Part shown: positions 55,517 to 64,000 of the stretch, in pieces | Position numbering within the stretch: the stretch's first letter is position 1 | Layout of the letters: each line of letters opens with the position of its first letter | NCBI GenBank assembly: GCA_027186245.1 | Contig: CP114483.1 | Location: forward strand, 30,696,642-30,760,641 | Length of the DNA stretch: 64,000 nucleotides | Reading direction: 5' to 3' | Source: Coriaria nepalensis | Taxonomy: Eukaryota; Streptophyta; Magnoliopsida; Cucurbitales; Coriariaceae | Notes under the pieces: model-generated | The model's input: the letters and a program-made list of their open reading frames with translations, nothing else | What the model was told of the DNA's origin: nothing | Database searches by the model: none | Program-made: the position numbers and the translations under genes

Positions 55517-57262
55517 ATGGCTTCCACCATCGCCACCCTCTCTTCAGCGTCATCCTCTATCCCAAACCCTTCCCCCGTTTCTCTAACCCCAACTCAACCC
55601 TCTCTCCCTTTCTCATCCAAACCCCTCTCAAAATCATCTTCCCACCCAAAGTCCATCCTGTCCATTACCCACCACAAAACCCATTTGATAGCTTCTTCCA
55701 AAAACCCTATCACCGACCTTTTCTCCGCAAACAAACCACGCCCAAACGACGACATCTCAGTCTACTACAGCGACGACGACGATAAACCCAGAGAGGAGTG
55801 CGGCGTAGTAGGAATCTACGGCGACCCAGAAGCCTCCCGTTTGTGCTATTTAGCCCTTCACGCTCTCCAACACCGTGGCCAAGAAGGTGCTGGAATCGTC
55901 GCCGTAAACAACAAAATATTACAATCCGTAACGGGCGTTGGCCTCGTTTCAGAGGTCTTCAATGAATCCAAACTGGATAAATTACCAGGCGATTCCGCAA
56001 TTGGGCACGTGCGTTATTCCACAGCGGGTTCATCCATGCTTAAGAATGTTCAACCCTTTGTTGCCGGGTATCGATTCGGCTCAGTCGGAGTTGCGCACAA
56101 CGGAAATTTGGTAAATTATCGTGCCCTTAGAGCTAAACTGGAAGATAGCGGTTCTATTTTCAATACTAGCTCTGATACAGAGGTTGTTCTTCACTTAATT
56201 GCTATTTCAAAGCACAGGCCTTTTCTTTTAAGAATTGTCGATGCATGTGAGCAGCTTTTAGGGGCTTACTCAATGGTTTTTATCACAGAAGATAAGCTAG
56301 TTGCTGTAAGAGACCCGTTCGGTTTTAGACCTTTAGTTATGGGTAGGAGAAGCAATGGTTCTATTGTGTTTGCTTCTGAAACATGCGCACTTGATTTAAT
56401 CGAAGCTACTTATGAGAGAGAAGTTTATCCGGGCGAAGTAGTGGTGGTAGATAAATCCGGGATTCAATCCCTTTGCTTAATGGCTCATCCTCAACCGAAA
56501 TCTTGCATCTTTGAGCATATTTACTTTGCCATGCCAAATTCAGTTGTTTTTGGCCGGTCCGTGTATGAATCTAGAAGAGCTTTTGGAGAAATCCTAGCCA
56601 TTGAAGCTCCGGTTGATTGTGATGTGGTCATTGCAGTTCCAGATTCTGGGGTCGTAGCTGCTCTCGGTTATGCAGCTCAAGCCGGGGTGGCTTTCCAACA
56701 AGGTTTGATCCGGTCTCATTATGTGGGTAGGACTTTTATCGAGCCGTCCCAGAAGATTAGGGACTTTGGGGTCAAGCTCAAGCTCTCTCCTGTTCGAGCC
56801 GTTTTGGAAGGGAAAAGGGTTGTGGTTGTGGACGATTCAATTGTGCGAGGAACGACTTCTTCCAAGATTGTACGGTTGCTTAAAGAGGCTGGGGCTAAAG
56901 AAGTTCATATGAGAATCGCTAGCCCTCCAATTATAGGCTCTTGTTATTATGGAGTGGATACTCCGAGTTCGGATGAGTTGATTTCTAATAGGATGAGTGT
57001 GGAAGAGATAAGGGAGTTTATAGGGTCAGATTCATTGGCATTTTTGCCAATAGATAGCTTGCAGAAATTGTTGGGATCCGATTCGCCAAACTTTTGCTAT
57101 GCATGCTTTTCTGGGAAGTATCCTGTGGACCCTCATGGAGCTAAAGTTAAAAGGGTTGGTGATTTTATAGATGATGGGTTGAATGGGAGCTTGGAATCTA
57201 TTGATGGGGGTTGGATTCAGGCAAATCCAAATCAAGAAGTGGAGAAAGTTGGCGGTCTTTGA
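55517..57262 (+). CDS. ASE: Amidophosphoribosyltransferase, plastid (GPAT/ASE), intronless
   Basis: An uninterrupted frame of 581 residues. It catalyses PRPP + glutamine to 5-phosphoribosylamine, the first committed step of purine synthesis, which in plants is plastidic. Residues 1 to about 60 are Ser/Thr/Pro-rich and poor in acids, a likely transit peptide, with a propeptide up to the catalytic Cys95 (EECGVVGIYG), which becomes the N-terminus after processing. The class II glutaminase domain runs to about 330 (QHRGQEGAGI at 118-127, GHVRYSTAG, AHNGNLVNY, SSDTEV). The phosphoribosyltransferase domain has the PRPP loop VVVDDSIVRGTTSS (436-449). Cys330, Cys476, Cys527 and Cys530 are in the positions of the 4Fe-4S ligands of Bacillus-type PurF. 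Plant copies are typically intronless. An internal +1 frame at 55444-55785 is a shadow. Confidence 0.97.
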   Translation: MASTIATLSSASSSIPNPSPVSLTPTQPSLPFSSKPLSKSSSHPKSILSITHHKTHLIASSKNPITDLFSANKPRPNDDISVYYSDDDDKPREECGVVGIYGDPEASRLCYLALHALQHRGQEGAGIVAVNNKILQSVTGVGLVSEVFNESKLDKLPGDSAIGHVRYSTAGSSMLKNVQPFVAGYRFGSVGVAHNGNLVNYRALRAKLEDSGSIFNTSSDTEVVLHLIAISKHRPFLLRIVDACEQLLGAYSMVFITEDKLVAVRDPFGFRPLVMGRRSNGSIVFASETCALDLIEATYEREVYPGEVVVVDKSGIQSLCLMAHPQPKSCIFEHIYFAMPNSVVFGRSVYESRRAFGEILAIEAPVDCDVVIAVPDSGVVAALGYAAQAGVAFQQGLIRSHYVGRTFIEPSQKIRDFGVKLKLSPVRAVLEGKRVVVVDDSIVRGTTSSKIVRLLKEAGAKEVHMRIASPPIIGSCYYGVDTPSSDELISNRMSVEEIREFIGSDSLAFLPIDSLQKLLGSDSPNFCYACFSGKYPVDPHGAKVKRVGDFIDDGLNGSLESIDGGWIQANPNQEVEKVGGL

Positions 57263-59360
57263 TACTCGTCTTTTTTTTCTTTTTCCTCTCTTTTGGTCGC
57301 CCTTCCACAAATTACAAGTTAGAAGCATTTGAATTATGGGGGAGGTGCATATGTGCTTGAATGAATTAAGATATTTTTTTTTTTCCAAATGTGAGGCAAA
57401 CCTTCATCTGACATTTCCATCGGGTAAGTAAGGGCGTTATGGTAACTAGCCGAGTTTTCCTGACATCATTTATTGTTGCACAATTTTAGTATCTTTAAGT
57501 TCGTATTCATCTCTACTTTGGGGTTGATTGCCAAAATTGGTATCTTAAAAAAATGAAAAAAGAAAGAGGCCAAGAGGGGAAGTATAAAACGAGTCCCAGA
57601 TGCTATAGGTGGTACGAATTAGAAAAACAACAGTGATGTCCATGGTAGTTTTGAGATTGGATTCCACTGATACTTGTTCTGGAATTTGGATTTGGGATTG
57701 AATTAGATCGCATACGGTATGTTTAGGATTACAGATTGGTTTGGATATAATAGCAAATGATTGGATTGGAGCATACTAAGGACAGAGAATCCAAACGAAA
57801 GCTGGAAGATGAAGTTGTAGGGTGAAGCAGCATGTTGCATTCCACAAGCCACCTTTTGTTCAGAGAAATCACTGTCTCAGGATCCATAGGGACGCCATGA
57901 AGCATAACTCCATTTCACAAAAGATCAAATCTCTAAGATCATACAGTTAGGAAACAGACTACACAACATCTGAAATTGGAAACAACCTTGCAATCTAGAC
58001 CACCTGAAAAAGGTCTGGCTCTAGTAGGTTGAGCCTTCGAATAAAAGAAAACTACCTCTAGAAACCAAAGAAATTCCCTCCTTCCATGTAAAACAATCAA
58101 CTTTCGGATTGAGGTATTTGACTTGAGTGGGGAGTTTTCGTTTCCAAAGATTACCAAGTTCCTTAGAAAAATTCCACTGGACCACCATAGCACCAAGTCA
58201 CCAACTTCAGTTTTGACAGACTACTGACCATCTTTGCAAGGGAGCTTCCTCTTCAATTCTACTGCAAACTTCAGGGGAAAGGATGTGCTTAGCTCAGTTA
58301 GAGTAAGACCATTAACATCTTCAGGAACCAGATCAGCTAGAAATCATGACCCCAATCATCATAGCAAAAAGACTTCCCATTCCCAACTTTCCACCGGGAA
58401 AGAGAAAGAAACAAATCTCTACTGAAAGATCCTCCTTCCGATCTCCAGCGTTGTTGAGAACAACTCCGGTTATGAATTCTACCAACTACCGTAAGCCCCA
58501 TGAATTTTAGACAACATATAGTTGGTGGGCAAATAAATTTTAGTTAATTAACTTTGAAGTATATAGATTTATTAAATAATTAAAACTCATAAAGTATATA
58601 GTAAGGATTAAAAGTAATATGGATATATATATGTACACATGTACAGTAAAATTCACAAGTATTTAAAATATGTTTATATATATATAATTAGTTGATAGTG
58701 TAATCTTTCACCGCCTCACTAGCATAGATGGAAGAGTAGTCACCATGAGGATTTTACCAAGGGTAGCCACCTGACCCTAATATTGATCTATACCGAGAAC
58801 AAGAAACACCTTTTGTTTCCTTCATCTAGAGCAGACCAGGAGTTGTTAAAAAAATTCAAATTCACATGGCAAGTCCTTGCTTCAACTCCTGAATTTCAAA
58901 TACTAAAGACACTTAGGGATCCATAACCCTTTTCTTATAGTTCTACTTCAACCGAACTTCAACATAGTTTCTACATAATAAACTCTCTCATTCGAAGGTC
59001 AATTGAGGTAAAAGTTTAAGTTGATGAAGAAATAAATTTATTTCATCTTGAGTTTTATACATTAGAATCTATTGTCTTCCAGTAACCATTAAGATATAGG
59101 GAAGCAAGGGTAGATTAAGATTTATAAGTAAGATTAGTGGATGGTTTATGTACTTAAGTTACAATCTGAAAAAGAAAAAAATGAAATAAAATAGAACAAC
59201 AGTCTGTTAGAAGAATCCAATTATGGAAAGCTTCAAACATTATGTAATAGGGATATAAAGAAACTCAATTATTGTAGCTTTCTAGGGACACCAAGAACAT
59301 TCCAAACGGATTTGTAATCACTGAGATCCAAATTCTAGATTTTAAAAGTTAACATGAATA
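57263..59360. other. 3' UTR of the amidophosphoribosyltransferase gene, then spacer
   Basis: About 57263-57560 looks like 3' UTR. The stretch 57840-58440 is less AT-rich and has short open frames on both strands with no recognisable family. The remainder is AT-rich spacer, with a TATA microsatellite near 58674-58684. Confidence 0.4.
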
Positions 59361-59365
59361 CTTCA

Positions 59366-59605
59366 ACGTACCCGACGCCTCCATTATGCCACGTGCTCGA
59401 CGTACTCGATGCCTCCAACATGTAACGTGCTCGACGCCTCCAACATGCAATGCACTTGACACCAAATGTACTCAATGCCTCGATGTACTCGATGCCTCGA
59501 CGTACTCGATCCCTCGACGAACTTGATGCCTCGACGTACTCGATACCTCTACTTACTCGTTGCCTCGACGTAGTCAATGTACTCGATGTATTCGATGCCT
59601 CGATA
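59366..59605. repeat. Minisatellite, about 16-17 bp unit (cgacgtactcgatgcct)
   Basis: Around twelve variants of 'cgacgtactcgatgcct' occur in 240 bp, more regular in the right half. The left half has 'ccaacatg' inserted between units. The unit is rich in 'tcga', giving it inverted symmetry. Open frames on both strands are by-products. Confidence 0.8.
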
Positions 59606-60418
59606 ATTGTTATATTAGCAATAAAACTATTTAGATTGGTCAACTATAATGACTTGAATCATAAGGTAAAAAGTGATATTCCATAAGGAAATACTTACAC
59701 AAAATTTACTCATTTAATCAAGCTAGTTATAATAAGAAAAGACTTAAAACTAGATTTCTAAAAATAAATGAGAAATGCATAGTGAGATAAGTTAACTAAA
59801 TAGAAAAGATTATGCAAAGTTAAGCTTTTATCAAACTAAGTTAAATTTTTGATTGGATATGCGAACAATTGACCCAATGTTCGTGATGTACATAATCCTT
59901 CAAGGAAAGCACATAATCTAGATAAGTACAAACCTCACCTCCAACATGAAAACTGTTTTTGAAACTTGATGAGTTGTTCATAATTATTGCATGATTGTGC
60001 ACGTTATTTATTGATTTATAGTCATGAAATGATTGACTATTAGGAGTGCTATCATCATTATAATATTCTTAAGCAACATATGCACTCATGAGCAACATGC
60101 AAAGTTAACTCATATTTCACGTTAAGAAATTAAGAGGTATATGAAGATAGAAAGAAATGAGATAGAATAATTTAGTGTCATACTGACCTCTCGAAGGAAT
60201 GGTCGAGGTTGAATAAAGAGAGGATTAAGGGATGAGGCCCAATGAAGAAAAGATTATGTAAAGTTATGCTAATACATGTCGAGGCATGCAAGGACTATAG
60301 GTAAGTTTAGATCGGGTCGCTCCCCCGTCTTTCCATTAGTCGAGCCCTCAAATGGTACATACACAAGGCCCAATAAAATAAAAAGTAAGAAAGTATAAGA
60401 CAGAGTAAGATAGAAGTA
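59606..60418. other. No gene; possible repeat debris
   Basis: AT-rich. The stretch 59925-59965 resembles, in reverse complement, 11365-11400. Nothing else was recognised. Confidence 0.35.
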
Positions 60419-61012
60419 TGTAATAACCCTTACGAAGAATAGGTGTTTTAAGATTATTATATACTACATATTTTGTACATCATATGCATTTATAATTATT
60501 ATATACTACATATTTTGTACATCATATGCATTTATAATTATTTTATGAGTTATGTTTGTACTTGCTGAGCAAAAGCTCATGTCTTATGTTCCATGTTGTA
60601 GGCACTAAGGATAAGCAACTAATTAAGTTACTCTGACAAACTTGTCGAGAGATTGCGTTGATTGCGGAGGAGGTAGTGGTATCAAGACTATAGTTACATT
60701 ATAAACTTCCGTTTTAACATTGTAAATAATAATAATTATAAATATTTTGGTGCATCGTGAAGACTTGGCCACTATTTTAGAAATTTTCTTATAAATATTT
60801 TGAAATCTCATAGTCGACACGTGAACATTTAATAATAGCACTATAACATATTTGTATATAATAGATATTGCTCCTAATCAAAAAACTCTTTTAATGAAGA
60901 AAGTCTTAAAACGTTTCTTTGAAACTAAGTCGTAGTGGAAAAAAAAAAACAATTCTGATTTTTTGAGGAAAAGTATAGTAATGTAACTGTTTCAGCAGCA
61001 TGAGTCGTTACA
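60419..61012 (+). repeat. Ty3/gypsy LTR (594 bp)
   Basis: It starts TGTAATAACCC and ends GTCGTTACA, so its ends are short inverted repeats (TGTAA/TTACA), the usual pattern of plant chromovirus LTRs. A primer site follows directly. A 42-bp tandem duplication lies at 60453-60545. Confidence 0.75.
60453..60545. repeat. 42-bp tandem duplication in the gypsy LTR
   Basis: 'attattatatactacatatt' starts at 60453 and again at 60495, with the following 'ttgtacatcatatgcattta' in both, then a partial third copy. The two full copies look identical. Confidence 0.9.
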
Positions 61013-61014
61013 GT

Positions 61015-61026
61015 TGGTATCATAGC
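61015..61026 (+). other. Primer-binding site (initiator-Met tRNA type)
   Basis: TGGTATCATAGC matches TGGTATCAGAGC at 11 of 12 positions, two bases after the LTR end. It marks the LTR at 60419-61012 as a 5' LTR. Confidence 0.8.
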
Positions 61027-61249
61027 AAAGTCTTGCTATCCCACCTTGCATTATCGCACCAACTCAACAAGTTTAAGTAAGTATATTTACTTTGTCGATT
61101 TCAATGATTCGATTTGTGAATGCATTGAATTTCTTAGATACATATTATGGCATTTCATAATTGTATTTCATGATTATATGTTACGATATATTACTTGGAG
61201 AGTTGATACAAATGTCTAATTCCAAACACTAGTATCATAGGTTACAATA

Positions 61250-61890
61250 TGTCTAGAAAAATGAAAACATCAGCACTAGAGCTATTCGAGCTAAACCAAT
61301 ACCTACGGTACAGGGGAAAGAACAAGAATTAGAAATGTTAATTTCTAACTTACAACAACATTTAGAAGTGCAAGATACAGAAATCGAGAATTATAGAGAC
61401 ATATGTCACAATGACAAAGCAATAAAGAAGCATTCCGCAGAGAAGACTGGAGCCAAAGGTACTAAAATAGGATGTACCACCTTGAGGACATGCTCGGTAT
61501 AATCATGGGATGCAAGAAATTCTACGAGAGCCACTCTATGAGCATTTCTGCCATATGTAACCTGCAGAATTTGAGGGTTCAATGGATCCATTGGTAGTAG
61601 AGGAGTGGTTGTACTCCATTCAAACTCTTTTGAATTTCATGGACCTCATTGAGGGAGAAAATGTTATCTGTGCAACCTATATGTTCAAGAAGGATGCCTG
61701 TTATTAGTAGGAGACAGTTAAAATGAGATGTGATGTGGTAGAATTGATATGAGAAGATTTTGTGGTAGAGTTTGAGAATAAATATTATAATAGGAATGCT
61801 ATGGCAGCTCAGTAACCAGTGTTTATTAACCTTAAAGAAGGAAATATGTCAGTGACAAAGGTTTTTGAAAATTTTACCCATTAGCACGAA
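61250..61890 (+). pseudogene. Ty3/gypsy gag N-terminal half (chromovirus-like)
   Basis: The plus-strand reading includes PAEFEGSMDPLVVEEWLYSI, QTLLNFMDLIEGENVICATY, MFKKDACY and, after stops, ETVKMRCDVVELI, EFENKYYNRNAMAAQ and VFINLKEGNMSVTKVFENF. This is the gag core of plant chromovirus-type gypsy elements. It has stops and ends at about 61890, where unrelated AT-rich sequence starts, so pol is absent. Confidence 0.8.
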
Positions 61891-62499
61891 AGTGTATACA
61901 ATCATTCAAAATTCAATAATATGCTAAATAATAATTATATGTGAACAATGATACACAAAATATAATTACAAAATCCGATCTTTGACCTAAATACGATATA
62001 CTCTTATACCTCTTTGCTAAAATTATTATATAGCCAATATATATAAATCGTATTAGAATCAAAATATGGATTAAATAACATAAATAATAATTATAGAGTT
62101 GTACTTGAACTCGTTATCAGATTACACAACAATTTTGAATCGCTCTCCATGGTTTGGGTCTTCCTCTCTATCATGATAGAAATTTAGACTGCTCTCAATG
62201 GGATGAGTCATTAAGATTACTAGTAAAAAGAGATCTAGCCAATTTATAAGAGTTAAAGTATGTCTTCGCATTACGAACACTACTTAACATATGTTTATAT
62301 TACCGTCCAACAAAATTAAAATGTGCAAAGTCCCATAATTTATTAATTATATAATTTTATTGAGTTTCAAAGATATCTCATAATCCGATCATATTTTATA
62401 GCTTGTTTTTATTAAAACCGAAATACTAAATTAATTACAAGCATAATTAAGATTATTCTAACATATATATATATATATATATAAGAAATAGATATAATA
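61891..62499. other. Spacer and 3' UTR of the P450 gene
   Basis: AT-rich, with a TA microsatellite at about 62464-62482. The part nearest 62500 is probably the 3' UTR of the minus-strand P450. Confidence 0.4.
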
Positions 62500-63117
62500 T
62501 TAACGCTTATAAATTGGTTTGAGTGTGGGAATAACTAGTAATGGTTGTTCCTTGTGCAATGTTACTCCAAACTTTTCGTTCATATCTAGGTTAGTAGGAT
62601 CATCGCCATTTGGAAGAGACCAGTCAAACATTTGAATCAATGATGCCAAAACCAAAGGGACAACCTTTGAAGCCATTGGAATTCCTGGACAGGCTCTCCT
62701 TCCAGAACCAAAGGGCAGAAATTCGAAATCACGGCCTTTGAAATCCAAATTTGAGTCGATAAACCTCTCCGGCTTAAAGGCCAAAGGATCTTCCCAGATC
62801 TTGGGGTCTCTTCCAATTGCCCAGACGTTGACTAATATCTGTGTTCTTTCCGGAATAGTAAAGTCTAGAACTTGACATGTTTCAAGGGCTCTGTGTGGAA
62901 GGAGGAATGGTACAGGCGGGTGCAATCTTAGCGTTTCTTTGACACATGCTTGCAAATATGGGAGTTTGCTAACATCGGATTCTCTTACTGAGTTCCCAAT
63001 CACTACTCTTTCGAGCTCTTCACTTGCTCTTTCTAGTGCTTCTCTGTTCCTAAGCAGTTCTGTCATTGCCCATTCTATTGTTGTTGTAGTAGTGTCTGAG
63101 CCAGCGGTGAATAAATC
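62500..63117 (-). CDS. Cytochrome P450 (CYP76-like), last exon only
   Basis: The exon starts after an 'AG' acceptor at 63118-63119 (minus strand 'ccttgcag') and encodes 205 residues to a stop. In order it has the I-helix oxygen-activating motif (AGSDTTTTTIEWAM), the K-helix ExxR (KETLRLHPP), the PERF motif (FKPERFID) and the heme-binding loop FGSGRRACPG with its Cys ligand. This is the C-terminal 40 percent of a P450 of about 500 residues. The sequence style (PLVLASLIQMFDWSLPNG) resembles the CYP76 family, including geraniol 8-hydroxylase-like enzymes of specialised metabolism, but the substrate cannot be told. The first exon, with membrane anchor, is not in the 880 bp remaining, so it lies beyond the window or is lost. 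The exon itself shows no damage. Confidence 0.9.
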   Translation of the reverse strand, partial: DLFTAGSDTTTTTIEWAMTELLRNREALERASEELERVVIGNSVRESDVSKLPYLQACVKETLRLHPPVPFLLPHRALETCQVLDFTIPERTQILVNVWAIGRDPKIWEDPLAFKPERFIDSNLDFKGRDFEFLPFGSGRRACPGIPMASKVVPLVLASLIQMFDWSLPNGDDPTNLDMNEKFGVTLHKEQPLLVIPTLKPIYKR

Positions 63118-64000
63118 CTGCAAGGAAATATACTATAATAATACGTCGCTTCTTAAGAAGAAAAATTCATTGATTATATATATATCTAATTATTATTTTT
63201 ACAATTTTTTCATCTTAATATAAGTATTAATAAAATATTTATTTATATTAGATATAAATGAAATGATCATATTTATCTTTCTCTCACTTAATATTATAAA
63301 TTTATTTATATTTTTATTTTTTTTGTAAAATATATTTACAAATTTTGTAAGTATTTATTTTATTCCATTATCATTTTAATTAAATACTTTGAAATTGATA
63401 ATATAAAATTATTATATTTAATATTTTCCTTAAAAACTAATCTTCAAAAAATTTTATTTTTATATTAATTATTTATTTAATTTATTAATCAAATAATTGA
63501 TACCTATAATTATTAAATTAATCCACTTTATCTGGATTTAATTTTAATATAGTATTCCTGCTGTTAGCATTTCTATTAAACTTTCTCTATCTGATTAGGC
63601 ATAAATTTTTTTCTTTTGAAAAGACTTTTGTGGGGTTTTGAATTGATGCTTCCTTTAGGTATGTCGCTGTCTACTTGCGAGGTCACATAAATAAATGACA
63701 TTCACTACGTGCCTACCCTTACATGCATGGTCCCGAGCTGAGGGAGATATTGGCATGCATGATGGCGGGAAAAAAGATAAAACTTTTGAACCCTCGATAA
63801 AAGAAGTATTTGGGGGAGTCAAGTTTAAAACATAAAATTACATTACAATTTACTAGAAAGTTAATTATGTAATTAAATAATTTTGATAAATTCGAAAAAA
63901 GTTCAAATATACCTATGAAAGTAGCTAGTTATTTCTTGTAAAATTCAAATTTTGATAATGCCTTTTTTTCTAAAGGAAAACAGGAACACCCAATTAACTA
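63118..64000 (-). other. AT-rich sequence upstream of the P450 exon, probably intron
   Basis: Mostly A/T with no coding features on either strand. If the P450 is intact this is the 3' part of its first intron, at least 0.88 kb long. Confidence 0.5.

Noticed and set aside
55444..55785. 113-codon frame overlapping the amidophosphoribosyltransferase start
   Set aside because: A shifted-frame shadow of the transit-peptide region.
57840..58440. Possible small gene downstream of the amidophosphoribosyltransferase
   Set aside because: Less AT-rich than its surroundings, but neither strand shows a domain, splice structure or long frame.
59335..59686. Opposing frames of 102 and 78 codons
   Set aside because: Both are translations of the 16-17 bp minisatellite.
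1..64000. CRISPR array, prophage, operon or organellar insertion
   Set aside because: All tandem repeats found lack spacer structure, and the genes and elements are plant nuclear in type.

Overview
The window looks like nuclear DNA from a flowering plant, probably a eudicot. It is AT-rich. Two of its genes are split by short introns with normal GT/AG ends, two encode proteins with plastid-transit-like N-termini, and most of the rest is decayed plant-type LTR retrotransposons (Ty3/gypsy and Ty1/copia) with traces of LINE, SINE, Mutator-like and TIR elements. I cannot name the species. I see no tRNA or rRNA gene, CRISPR array, or bacterial or organellar segment.

Layout. 1-11 kb: a minus-strand Ty3/gypsy element of the Tat type, with gag at 9.5-11.0 kb, pol at 3.9-6.8 kb, a tandem-repeat array beyond pol and an antisense ORF at 1.4-3.2 kb. 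It is split by a permuted copia segment at 6.8-9.5 kb. 11-16.6 kb: spacer with a 60-bp tandem repeat, a possible 5' UTR exon and a LINE 3' end. 16.7-19.6 kb: an 11-exon peroxisomal NAD carrier gene (PXN-like) with a SINE-like insert in intron 9. 20.4-28.8 kb: a gypsy integrase remnant, a degenerate copia element (family A) with its 3' LTR, and a truncated LTR of a second copia family (B). 30.1-31.0 kb: a TIR element carrying a 127-bp tandem array. 31.9-34.2 kb: a 3-exon plastid RbfA gene. 37.2-39.1 kb: a convergent DUF1985 / Mutator-transposase remnant. 42-51 kb: a family B copia element with another family B element nested inside it in the opposite orientation. 52.4-55.1 kb: a dispersed repeat split by a solo family B LTR. 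55.5-57.3 kb: an intact intronless plastid amidophosphoribosyltransferase. 59.4-61.9 kb: a minisatellite, then a gypsy LTR, primer-binding site and gag. 62.5-63.1 kb: the last exon of a CYP76-like cytochrome P450 on the minus strand.

The four host genes do unrelated housekeeping or specialised jobs: NAD import into peroxisomes, 30S ribosome maturation in plastids, the first step of purine synthesis, and oxidation of a small molecule. They form no cluster. They sit as islands in transposon debris. I found no convincing new biological system. The more unusual material is structural: the tandem arrays and antisense ORF of the Tat-like element, a copia segment ordered RNase H - LTR - primer site - leader, tandem arrays inside several elements, and large inverted LTR pairs.
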